Part shown: in pieces, positions 1-5,846 of the stretch
Position numbering within the stretch: the stretch's first letter is position 1
Layout of the letters: each line of letters starts with the position of its first letter
Assembly: GCA_029939875.1 (NCBI GenBank)
Contig: JAOZSC010000162.1
Location: 1-6,379 of the forward strand
Length of the DNA: 6,379 nucleotides
Origin: Desulfobacterales bacterium
Lineage (GTDB): Bacteria > Desulfobacterota > Desulfobacteria > Desulfobacterales > JAFDCJ01
Reading direction: 5' to 3'
The notes under the pieces: generated by a model
Told to the model about the DNA's origin: nothing
What the model saw: only the letters and a program-made list of their open reading frames with translations
Databases searched by the model: none
Translations under genes and position numbers: made by a program

Positions 1-1149
1 CAGAATCATAACCGGTTCCAGGTACGATGTGAAGCGCATAATGGTGATTTCCACCTCTTTTTCAAACACGTCTGCAATTTTGTTGAGCATGGTTTCCAGC
101 TCTCCACTGTGTTCCCCGACCTGGATCATCTGGATGGAAAGGGCAGGGAAAATACCGCTTTCGGCCAGCGCCGCACCCAGCCCCTGGCCTTTTCCCACCT
201 CGATGGCGGCGGTCTCCACCGCATCGGAAATCAGCACATTGCCGGCGATGTTTTTCACGATATCAAGCGCAATCAGCATGGAAACCCCGTTTTCCAGCAA
301 CGAACCAAGTGTACGCGCAAAGCGGGCGACCGCCAGCTTTTGGGTTAAAATACCCATGCCGGGAAATGACAGCATCAGCCGGTCGACCCAGTAGCGCCCC
401 CTGGGTGTCTTTTTTGCATGGTTGACAAAAATCAACCCGGCGACAATGACAATAAGAATAATCCACCAGTAGGCTTTAAAAAAATCGCTTAAAAATATGA
501 GAGCCCGGGTCGGGGCGGGCAGGACCTGGTTCATGTCCAAAAAAATCCCGGTGATGCTGGGCACAATATAGGTCAACAGAACGAACAGAACGATGGTGCC
601 CACCGCCAGCATGAACACCGGGTAGGCCAGGGCTGTTTGGACCCGGTTGACCAAGGCCTGCTGCTTTTCGGTAATGTCGGCCAGCCGCTCCAGAACAATT
701 TCAAGGGTGCCGGAAGTTTCACCGGCACGAACCATGTTAACGTACAGGGGGGAAAACGCGGACGGGTACCTCGACAGCGCCTGGGCAAAACTTTTGCCTT
801 CCACGATCAGGTCCTTGAGATGGGCCAGGGTTTTTTTAAATCCATGGGACTTGGTCTGGGGAATCAGGGCGTCCAGAGCCGATACCAGGGGAAATCCGGC
901 ACCGATCAGGGTAGCCAGCTGCTGGGTCATCATCGCAACTTCAACGGGTTTTACACGGCTCATCCGGCGTGACAGCGTGAACGTGGGAGACGTTTTCTTC
1001 GGCGCCGCTTCCTGGGTCTCCTTGATGGACACCGGAAAAATTCCGGATGCGCGCAATTTTTGGCGGGCTGCCTGGGCTCCCTCGGCATCAACAATACCGG
1101 AAGTACTTTTGCCCCTGGCGTCCAACGCCGTATATTCAAATACCGGCAT
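1..1149 (-). CDS. gspF: Type II secretion system inner-membrane platform protein GspF (3' end cut by window edge)
   Basis: GspF is the polytopic inner-membrane platform protein of type II secretion. It couples the GspE ATPase to assembly of the pseudopilus. I translated 383 residues that stay open to base 1. The start MPVFEYTALDARGK is the classic GspF opening. Two repeated T2SSF domains follow: roughly residues 70-195, with QQLATLIGAGFPL and then RAGETSGTLE near 141-150, and residues 272 to the end, with LGSLLENGVSML and then VGEHSGELE near 344-352. Predicted membrane segments are about 172-198, 222-243 and one starting near 375. GspF is usually about 400 residues, so some 20 are missing beyond the window. 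The ATG at 1149-1147 has a modest GGTGA six bases upstream. GspE, the usual upstream neighbour, is not adjacent; a 224-bp gap with a long inverted repeat precedes this gene. The PilC paralogue is the main alternative, but the N-terminus favours GspF. Confidence 0.93.
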   Translation of the reverse strand, partial: MPVFEYTALDARGKSTSGIVDAEGAQAARQKLRASGIFPVSIKETQEAAPKKTSPTFTLSRRMSRVKPVEVAMMTQQLATLIGAGFPLVSALDALIPQTKSHGFKKTLAHLKDLIVEGKSFAQALSRYPSAFSPLYVNMVRAGETSGTLEIVLERLADITEKQQALVNRVQTALAYPVFMLAVGTIVLFVLLTYIVPSITGIFLDMNQVLPAPTRALIFLSDFFKAYWWIILIVIVAGLIFVNHAKKTPRGRYWVDRLMLSFPGMGILTQKLAVARFARTLGSLLENGVSMLIALDIVKNIAGNVLISDAVETAAIEVGKGQGLGAALAESGIFPALSIQMIQVGEHSGELETMLNKIADVFEKEVEITIMRFTSYLEPVMIL

Positions 1150-1182
1150 GGGCTGTCACCGTTTTTTAATGAATCCAACCTA

Positions 1183-1332
1183 AGTCAGTTTAGAGCAACT
1201 TCTCAATGAATTGCAGTCGCCCCATTTTGGCTTCGCTCCCGGTGTCCATTTGGTTGGCTTGTTTCCCCAAATGGACAATGACGCTCAACCAAAACACATA
1301 TTGCGCTCTATTGACAGCAAGTTACCCTGACT
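1183..1332. repeat. Long imperfect inverted repeat between gspF and the 85-residue gene
   Basis: The left arm (about 1183-1253) and the reverse complement of the right arm (about 1267-1332) align over most of their length. Both begin AGTCAG and end in an exact 11-bp match, TGTCCATTTGG (1243-1253 against 1267-1277). Shared blocks in between include AACTT, TCAAT and TTTTGG. The loop is 13 nt (1254-1266). No open reading frame fits this stretch. It could be a non-autonomous MITE-like element, a dispersed intergenic repeat, or a structured leader of gspF, which starts 34 bp further on. I see no transposase, and I could not identify a target-site duplication by eye. Confidence 0.72.
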
Positions 1333-1373
1333 TTTTGAGAACTTACGTGTTGGCCGGGAGCAGCTAACCGTCG

Positions 1374-1631
1374 TCAATGGTCATGATCATCTTTGAGAAA
1401 AAGGTTGTGGTATTCAGATTCTGTCAGGTGATTTTTAAGAATGCGGTTGATCAACTCAAAGGTTTCCTCGAGCTCAGTGTCTGTCATTCGCCTGGTGATT
1501 ATGGACATGAGCTGGTCATCGGAAAATTTTTGAAGATAGTAGATAATTGTATTCTCATCGGTTTTGCGATCTGCACCGAATCCGACAAGGCCGCTGTAAT
1601 TTTCAACAAAGTTGTGGCTGTGAAGGCTCAT
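1374..1631 (-). CDS. Small conserved deltaproteobacterial 'cytoplasmic protein', function unknown
   Basis: This encodes 85 residues with no signal peptide or membrane segment. It resembles a short family I recall from Desulfovibrio, Geobacter and Desulfobacteraceae, annotated only as 'cytoplasmic protein'. Family-like landmarks are an N-terminal SHNFVENYSGLVGFG stretch (residues 5-19), RKTDENT (22-28), an acidic helix around LQKFSDDQLMSII (33-45), a second helix around TDTELEETFELINRIL (50-65), and TESEYHNLFLKDDHDH at the end. The protein looks wholly alpha-helical after residue 25. The His/Asp-rich C-terminus could bind metal, but that is only inference. A TGGAG lies 13 bases upstream of the ATG, a long spacing. 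It stands alone, with a 157-bp gap before it and a 224-bp gap after it, so it probably has its own promoter. I cannot assign a function. Confidence 0.82.
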   Translation of the reverse strand: MSLHSHNFVENYSGLVGFGADRKTDENTIIYYLQKFSDDQLMSIITRRMTDTELEETFELINRILKNHLTESEYHNLFLKDDHDH

Positions 1632-1669
1632 TTTTAAAAATAGGCTCCAGGTTTGGGGTTCAAGGTAAA

Positions 1670-1682
1670 CCGCCTGCGGCGG
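1670..1682. other. Short GC hairpin (CCGCC-TGC-GGCGG), possible weak terminator
   Basis: A perfect 5-bp stem with a 3-nt loop lies about 106 bp past the stop of the GalT-like gene. Read on the minus strand it is followed by TTTACCTT rather than a clean T-tract, so it is at best a weak intrinsic terminator. Its flank GGTTCAAGGT looks like low-complexity intergenic repeat sequence. Confidence 0.3.
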
Positions 1683-1694
1683 GCCAGAACGTTA

Positions 1695-1718
1695 GAAAGC
1701 TATGAGGCTGGAAAGCTT
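1695..1718. repeat. Three tandem octamers of the type (G/T)(A/G)A(A/G)GCTN
   Basis: GAAAGCTA, TGAGGCTG and GAAAGCTT follow each other without gaps, giving an 8-bp period. From memory, purine-rich AGGCTGG/AAAGCTGG tracts of this kind are common between genes in Desulfobacterales. That is recollection rather than a search result. No coding frame is implied. Confidence 0.5.
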
Positions 1719-1722
1719 AAAT

Positions 1723-1737
1723 AAGGATTGTATCCTT
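1723..1737. other. Short hairpin (AAGGAT-TGT-ATCCTT)
   Basis: A perfect 6-bp stem closes on a 3-nt loop in the gap after the GalT-like gene. On the minus strand it contains TACAAT (1732-1727), which could serve as a -10 box for the 85-residue gene, but I see no convincing -35 element at the right spacing. Confidence 0.3.
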
Positions 1738-1751
1738 GGTCTATTCTCGTA

Positions 1752-1771
1752 ATGGCAGGCGATTTTGCCAT
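1752..1771. other. Hairpin just after the GalT-like gene (ATGGCA / TGCCAT)
   Basis: Six-bp arms at 1752-1757 and 1766-1771 enclose an 8-nt loop. The hairpin begins 17 bp past the stop codon of the GalT-like gene, a position where a terminator or 3'-end stabiliser would be expected. No T-run follows on the minus strand, so I do not call it a Rho-independent terminator. Confidence 0.25.
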
Positions 1772-1788
1772 ATACCCAGGGGCAGTTC

Positions 1789-2811
1789 TTAAAATTCCGA
1801 CCGCAATATTTCAGCAAATTCCTCCGGAAAACCCATGCACACGCTTTCGTTATACAGGCCTTTCAGGGCCGCTACATCGGGTGTGCCCAGAGTCGGATTA
1901 AAATAGGTGCGCGGAGAGAAGATCAAGTGAAAACGGGCGTGTTCGTCTGTCAGCGCACCTGGGAAAAAGCTCATGTTAAAGCTGTAAATACCCAGCCGGT
2001 CATAGGCGGCCATTAATTTGGTAAGTCCCGTGGCCAAATCGAGCAGATCATCATCGCTGAGCTCCAGCGTGCAGCCCACCCCCTGGACCATCGCCATCAC
2101 ATCGCCGGCAACGCCGAGCGGGGCATATACACTAAGCCAGGCCGTGCGGCCGATGCGTCCCAGAAAACGGTCGCCCCGGGATTTTTCAGTCTGCAGCAGG
2201 TCATCCCAGTAATTGTTTCCGTTGGTTTCCATGTATCTTCCGGCGGCTTCCAGCATCTCCCGCAGCCGGTTCGGCGCTATACAGCTGGCAAATACCTGGA
2301 GATGGGGGTGGATCAGGGAGCTGCCCGCGGGGGGCATGTAATTCCAGCTGATCAGGTGATATACCGATTCGGGGTGTCCGATGGCATCGAGGTGCCGGAA
2401 AAACTTCAGAGCCAGTCGAAACCCATCGGCGATGCGCTGGGGCTCGATTTCGGCCATGGGGATGTAATGGCGGCTTCCCAGGGTGGCCACCGCGCTCAGG
2501 CGGTCATAGGGGGCGATATTGGGAAACAGCACCTTGTCACCCAGAGACATGCGACCGTCGGGGACAATGTCAGGTGGAAAGCGGGGAGTGGCCTTGAGCA
2601 CTTTGTCCGGGCAAAATGGGCACCATTTTTCCGTACCGGCGATGAGCTGATCGAAATCCGGTTTTTTCCACTGGAGCTTTCTAAAGTGGCCGATGCGTGA
2701 TGTTTTGCCGGTCAGCGGATCATAACGGATTTCGTTGGGGATGGTTTTCGGTGCCAGGCCGTTGGCCGGATCCAGTATGACTGTCGGCCGGGCGATGGAT
2801 TTAAATTCCAT
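1789..2811 (-). CDS. GalT-like (HIT-superfamily) hexose-1-phosphate nucleotidylyltransferase
   Basis: This 340-residue protein belongs to the galactose-1-phosphate uridylyltransferase branch of the HIT superfamily. That family transfers a nucleoside monophosphate from an NDP-sugar to a sugar phosphate through a covalent nucleotidyl-histidine. The N-terminal half has the zinc-type CPFC motif (C64, C67), a histidine at H115 that fits the third zinc ligand, and the active-site HPHLQ (168-172), with H170 as the expected nucleophile. The C-terminal half repeats the fold, with NMSFFPG (279-285) and ARFHLIFSPR (292-301). Length matches bacterial GalT, about 340-350. The active site reads HPHLQ where classical GalT has HPHGQ, so the substrate may not be UDP-glucose/galactose-1-phosphate; an ADP-sugar or related phosphorolytic role is possible. 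The start has a strong AGGAG (2824-2820) eight bases upstream. No other galactose-pathway gene is in view. Confidence 0.85.
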   Translation of the reverse strand: MEFKSIARPTVILDPANGLAPKTIPNEIRYDPLTGKTSRIGHFRKLQWKKPDFDQLIAGTEKWCPFCPDKVLKATPRFPPDIVPDGRMSLGDKVLFPNIAPYDRLSAVATLGSRHYIPMAEIEPQRIADGFRLALKFFRHLDAIGHPESVYHLISWNYMPPAGSSLIHPHLQVFASCIAPNRLREMLEAAGRYMETNGNNYWDDLLQTEKSRGDRFLGRIGRTAWLSVYAPLGVAGDVMAMVQGVGCTLELSDDDLLDLATGLTKLMAAYDRLGIYSFNMSFFPGALTDEHARFHLIFSPRTYFNPTLGTPDVAALKGLYNESVCMGFPEEFAEILRSEF

Positions 2812-2819
2812 GGGAGCCG

Positions 2820-2824
2820 CTCCT
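2820..2824 (-). promoter_or_regulatory. Ribosome binding site of the GalT-like gene
   Basis: AGGAG sits eight bases before the ATG at 2811-2809. It is one of the clearest Shine-Dalgarno sites in the window, it fixes the start codon, and it shows that this gene is translated independently of the peroxiredoxin remnant upstream. Confidence 0.75.
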
Positions 2825-2871
2825 GTTTTAACCGCTGTGTGTGTCCGTCGTGGCCGGCTATCGGCAGGCGG

Positions 2872-3015
2872 TCAGGTCTGCAGCTCTTTGAGCACGGCCA
2901 GCGTGTGTTCGGGTTCCGGGCGGATGGTATAGTCCGGATCTACCTGTGCATACCGCACAACAGCGTTGCGGTCAATAATGTATCGGGCCGTCTGGTTTCC
3001 TGGATCGCTGAGCAA
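2872..3015 (-). pseudogene. Peroxiredoxin (AhpC/TSA family) remnant: C-terminal end with internal deletion
   Basis: Reading on from the codon after the lipoprotein stop gives 47 residues ending at a TGA (2874-2872). The tail, with YIIDRNAVVRYAQVDPDYT and then RPEP, is the C-terminal signature of the peroxiredoxin-like AhpC/TSA family (usual form: ATYVIDRDG..VRY...DPDYT.R.EP). The first residues, LLSDPGNQTAR, match the more N-terminal family motif LLSDPGN.VAR. In intact proteins these two motifs are separated by about 45-50 residues, which are missing here. The thioredoxin-fold N-terminus with the catalytic cysteine is also gone; the upstream DNA encodes the lipoprotein. There is no start codon or ribosome site for it. 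I read it as a degraded gene with an N-terminal loss plus an in-frame deletion, possibly through the similar '-AR/-AT Y' sequences at the joint. It cannot be a working peroxidase. Confidence 0.8.
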
Positions 3016-3603
3016 TTACCATTCATGGGGTGGTCGTTGCTTCCAGGGGTAGCGGTCGGTGCGGACCGGAGACCAGTAAAGGTCACCTGAATTTCTCCAG
3101 GGATCTAAAAGAATTCCAGTGTCAAACGCCTGCCGGCGGGCGGTTATGACCACACTGTTGTGTTCGCGCAGTTCACTGCCCCGGTGTGCGACCCCCCAGT
3201 GGAACTGGTAGGTCTTTAGATCCAGTGCCGTCAGCCGTTTAAGAAGATCCTCGGTCCAGTGGTAGCAAAGTCCACGCTTTTTCAACCCCACCCGCACCAG
3301 CAGGTTATGCAAAACCGCCGGTCGCACCAGTCCGTATTTTTCGGCCAGGCGGTGGGAGTAAGTGACAGCCGTTTGCGCCACCTGCCGGGCCTCGGCGATA
3401 TCCGCATAATGGTTAAGGGCGGCCAGATCGTTTTGCAGCGCCCGGACTTCCTGAAAATCGTCATCCTGGTGTGCGTCTGTTGCTGTTGTTTCGTGGCTTG
3501 AAGGCGCCGGTTGCGTGTGCTGAACATCGAGACAGCCGCCTATCACAACCAGGACCAGCAGTGCAAACCCGTGCAACAGTGAATAGCAGGCGTATTTTTT
3601 CAT
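3016..3603 (-). CDS. Putative lipoprotein with a possible Cys-His-Asp catalytic triad, function unknown
   Basis: From the ATG at 3603 the product is 195 residues. It opens with MKK, a hydrophobic core and a lipobox ending at C24 (VIGGC), so it is likely lipidated and anchored in the envelope. A polar, Ser/Thr/Asp/His-rich linker (about 30-50) and a helical region (50-105) follow. The C-terminal domain holds RGLCYHWTEDL (C113), then HWGVAHRG, then REHNSVVITA (H148), then ILLDPWRNSG (D167), ending in YWSPVRTDRYPW. A Cys at a helix start, a His opening a beta strand and an Asp in 'LDPW' is the order seen in papain-like and transglutaminase-like cysteine enzymes, so a thiol hydrolase or transferase role is plausible but inferred. 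An in-frame ATG at 3630 would add nine residues; I prefer 3603 because it gives a normal signal peptide, though neither start has a strong ribosome site. It lies 36 bp after the uracil-DNA glycosylase gene and is probably co-transcribed with it. Confidence 0.78.
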   Translation of the reverse strand: MKKYACYSLLHGFALLVLVVIGGCLDVQHTQPAPSSHETTATDAHQDDDFQEVRALQNDLAALNHYADIAEARQVAQTAVTYSHRLAEKYGLVRPAVLHNLLVRVGLKKRGLCYHWTEDLLKRLTALDLKTYQFHWGVAHRGSELREHNSVVITARRQAFDTGILLDPWRNSGDLYWSPVRTDRYPWKQRPPHEW

Positions 3604-3639
3604 TGAATTTTCAACCGCCCCGACAGGCATGGATTTCCA

Positions 3640-4374
3640 TTACAGACGGATTCCAAGCGCGTGAAACTCTTTTTCAACCAGGACCTCCCACCCGCGATTG
3701 GCTTTGGGATTGGCCGGGCTGGGGTGGGTGATGCCGCCGATGGTGCCTGTAAAACCGCCCAGCGCCACCCGGGCACGTTGAGTGGCGAACTTTCCTACGC
3801 CGATGACATAGCGCGGCTGCAATTGTTCAACGGTGCGGCGCAATGCCCGGTCGCAGGCGGCAAACAGCAACCGGCGCTCATCGGCGGGCAGCTGATTGGG
3901 TGTCCGGTTGCGGCCGCCGGCTTCAATAAACTGCAGAGGACAATAGTTGGCGACAAAAAAGCGTGAAAAAAAGCGCCGGGGCGTTTGAAAGGTTTTTTGC
4001 GCCCAACCCCACAACCGTCGCCCGCTGACTTCACTGCGGGTGCAGTCAAACCCAGTAACCGGACGTTTCGGATGTATGCGCTCCGGGGTGCCCACGGGGG
4101 CCTGGATATTCAACCAGTCTCTGACCGTCGTGATTTCTCCGAAGGGCACACCGGTCTGGGACATTCCCCATGGGCCGGGATTCATGCCCAGCAGGACAAT
4201 TTCCCGGGTGGTTGCGCCATAGCGCTGAAGATACAACCGGTAACACGGCCGGGCATATACCAGGGGGTTGTACACATGGCTGACCGGCGCTTTAAATTGC
4301 AGGAGCCGCAGGTCGGCCAGCAGATTATCGGTGATGTTTTCCAGGTTCAGCAACAGTTTGTTTTTATTTGTCAT
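3640..4374 (-). CDS. SMUG1-type (family 3) uracil-DNA glycosylase
   Basis: This enzyme cuts uracil, and in bacterial relatives also xanthine, from DNA as the first step of base excision repair. The 244 residues carry both SMUG1 signatures. Motif 1 is GMNPGPWGMSQTGVPFGE at 63-80, where N65 corresponds to catalytic N85 of human SMUG1 and F78 is the likely base-stacking residue. Motif 2 is HPSPANPKAN at 217-226, where H217 corresponds to human H239. VANYCPL (141-147) supplies N143, the base-reading asparagine (human N163). Length fits SMUG1, about 240-270. I chose the ATG at 4374 because AGGA lies six bases upstream. The longer in-frame start at 4509 would add 45 residues with no SMUG1 similarity and overlap the upstream membrane gene by 104 bp. 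It begins 31 bp after that gene stops, suggesting one transcript. Bacterial SMUG1 is known from Geobacter, which suits the inferred host. Confidence 0.93.
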   Translation of the reverse strand: MTNKNKLLLNLENITDNLLADLRLLQFKAPVSHVYNPLVYARPCYRLYLQRYGATTREIVLLGMNPGPWGMSQTGVPFGEITTVRDWLNIQAPVGTPERIHPKRPVTGFDCTRSEVSGRRLWGWAQKTFQTPRRFFSRFFVANYCPLQFIEAGGRNRTPNQLPADERRLLFAACDRALRRTVEQLQPRYVIGVGKFATQRARVALGGFTGTIGGITHPSPANPKANRGWEVLVEKEFHALGIRL

Positions 4375-4405
4375 CACGAATCCTGCCATCGCTACCCGCA
4401 CATCT

Positions 4406-5065
4406 TCAACCCGCCAGTGACCGTTGAAGCCCGAGCAACAAAACGGCCAGTCCGAGCATCTGTACCAGGTGATAAATCCCGTTATGGTCGAATTTCCAGA
4501 TGAGAGCAACCGACAGCGTTTTGTTTGCCTGTATGAGCGCGGCGGTTATAGAGATCAGGATACCGGTCGCCATCAGACCGGCGCCCGGCAATGTGCCCCG
4601 AATCGCCAGCAGGCAGTATGCGCCCAGCGCAAAAGACAGGGCCAGAGCTTCATAGACAATAAAAAGGAAAAAAATTCCGGGATACCGCAGGGTGACCAGG
4701 TAAAATCCAAGACCCGCACCCAGCATGATCGGCAAAACGGCCGAAGAGATACTGAGTCCCCACAGATCATAGGCGACCCCTGCGACAAAAAGGCTGACGG
4801 CCAGGGCCAGGGCCATGTTGAGTATCCGCCAGATGCGGCGGTGAACCGCCGGGGACAAAACGAAACCGTGGGCTACTGCTCCCAGGGCTGCAGACAGACC
4901 GATCAGTCCGATGGCCGCTGTCCAGATGGCGATTTTCCACAGATTGCCATTGGGCGGAACCGGTCGGTGCAAATAGAACAGGCCGGCGCCGGCTACCAGG
5001 GCCAATAGAACGTCCGTGGCAGCCGTGGTTTGCTCGGTCGGATCATTGACAATTTTCATTGACAC
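4406..5065 (-). CDS. Seven-helix integral membrane protein, possibly CREST-like putative hydrolase
   Basis: The 219-residue product is strongly hydrophobic, with about seven membrane helices: near 17-33, 44-70, 80-99, 104-126, 130-154, 160-178 and 196-214. I cannot name the family with certainty; it may belong to an uncharacterised DUF such as DUF6962. Polar residues buried in helices stand out: S58 and H66 in helix 2 (SAALGAVAHG), D100 at the end of helix 3 (GVAYDLWG), and KFDHNGIYHLVQ at 191-202 entering the last helix (H194, H199, Q202). A Ser, an Asp and several His in a seven-helix core is the pattern of the CREST superfamily (alkaline ceramidases, Per1, PAQR), whose members bind a metal and hydrolyse lipid amides. 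That link is inference. The start is GTG at 5065, with GAAGG 12 bases upstream; an ATG two codons later (5059) is the alternative. SMUG1 follows after 31 bp. Confidence 0.82.
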   Translation of the reverse strand: MSMKIVNDPTEQTTAATDVLLALVAGAGLFYLHRPVPPNGNLWKIAIWTAAIGLIGLSAALGAVAHGFVLSPAVHRRIWRILNMALALAVSLFVAGVAYDLWGLSISSAVLPIMLGAGLGFYLVTLRYPGIFFLFIVYEALALSFALGAYCLLAIRGTLPGAGLMATGILISITAALIQANKTLSVALIWKFDHNGIYHLVQMLGLAVLLLGLQRSLAG

Positions 5066-5195
5066 CGGTTTAGCGGACCTTCAGGTGATCATTAGGGCTC
5101 GCGCAAAAATAACTTCACATTTTAAGCGCCGCCAGGCAGGATTCCGCAGATCATCGTTGGGTTGCAGTTGCATGGTGGTTTTCCCGCGTAATGTC

Positions 5196-5762
5196 CTATA
5201 TGGTTTTGCCGATGGAAAAGGCTTTCCCCAGAAAATTTCCGACCCCGTAATAGGCCTGCATTTCGGGTGCGAACAAAATGGGTTTGACCATTTCAATGTC
5301 CGGCGCCCCCTGGGGACCTAGCATATCTTCTTCGGCCTGGATATCAATGATTTCGCCGATAAACTGGGTATGCACACCGATTTCAATGGTTTGAAGCAGA
5401 TTGCATTCCAGGGCAAAGGCAAATTCTTTCACCAGGGGGGCATCCACCCGGTCGCTTTTTACCGCGGTGAGCCCGGTGGCAGCAAACTTGTCCTTGTTGC
5501 GGCCCGATACGATGCCAACATAGTCGGTTGCTGCTGCATGCTGCTCGGACGGAATATTGACAGTAAAGGCCTTGCGTTCAACGATATTTTCATAGGAATA
5601 GCGGGATTTTCGCAAAGAAATCGCAACACACGGCGGCTTGGAGCAGCAGATTCCCCCCCAGGCAGCCGTCATGATATTTGGCCGGCCATCCGGGTCGTAA
5701 CTTCCCACCACAAATACCGGTGTGGGATAGACCAGGGTTTTCGCGCCGATGGATTTTTTCAT
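5196..5762 (-). CDS. Flavoredoxin-family FMN-binding protein (flavin reductase-like domain)
   Basis: The 188 residues match the flavin reductase-like, split-barrel FMN-binding family, closest in style to Desulfovibrio flavoredoxin, a homodimeric soluble electron carrier linked to reduction of sulfur compounds. Landmarks are the N-terminal LVYPTPVFVVGSY (10-22), the FMN-phosphate region RPNIMTAAWGG (27-37), ISLRKSRYSYENI (48-60), VNIPSE (68-73), VGIVSGRNKDKF (82-93), LECNLLQTIEIGVHTQFIGEI (118-138, with H131, G136 and E137) and the C-terminal YYGVGNFLGKAFSIGK. The length is typical for the family. It is cytoplasmic, with no signal peptide. GAGGTG lies a few bases before the ATG at 5762, a strong ribosome site that confirms the start. 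It follows the FKBP/SlyD-like gene by 84 bp and precedes the membrane protein gene by 130 bp, so it may be the last gene of its unit. A ferric or NAD(P)H-flavin reductase role is the alternative. Confidence 0.92.
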   Translation of the reverse strand: MKKSIGAKTLVYPTPVFVVGSYDPDGRPNIMTAAWGGICCSKPPCVAISLRKSRYSYENIVERKAFTVNIPSEQHAAATDYVGIVSGRNKDKFAATGLTAVKSDRVDAPLVKEFAFALECNLLQTIEIGVHTQFIGEIIDIQAEEDMLGPQGAPDIEMVKPILFAPEMQAYYGVGNFLGKAFSIGKTI

Positions 5763-5846
5763 TCAATCACCTCGATAAAAGGGTTGTTTTGCCCGGCGGG
5801 CTCAATGCAGCGCCCGGCCGCAGCCACGATACTGTTTTCTAATGGA

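Noticed and set aside
960..1178. 72-codon minus-strand ORF at the gspF start
   Set aside because: It is an Arg/Pro-rich shadow of the well-supported GspF N-terminus in another frame.
1150..1373. Promoter for gspF inside the inverted repeat (TTGAGA or TTGCTG as -35)
   Set aside because: No acceptable -10 box lies at 16-18 bp from either candidate, so I do not annotate a promoter.
2302..2700. 132-codon plus-strand ORF
   Set aside because: It is antisense to the GalT-like gene, has no family resemblance, and is explained by the codon structure of the opposite strand.
3985..4503. 172-codon plus-strand ORF, and the 194-codon one at 4424-5008
   Set aside because: They are antisense to the SMUG1 and membrane protein genes, which have clear family motifs or helices. 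The plus-strand products are polar, low-information shadows.
4375..4509. 45-residue N-terminal extension of the uracil-DNA glycosylase from an upstream ATG
   Set aside because: It overlaps the membrane protein gene by 104 bp, shows no SMUG1 similarity, and the ATG at 4374 has a good AGGA at six bases.
5081..5296. 71-codon minus-strand ORF, including a possible 30-residue peptide in the 130-bp gap
   Set aside because: Most of it is a frame shadow of the flavoredoxin C-terminus. The remaining part has no ribosome site or recognisable motif.
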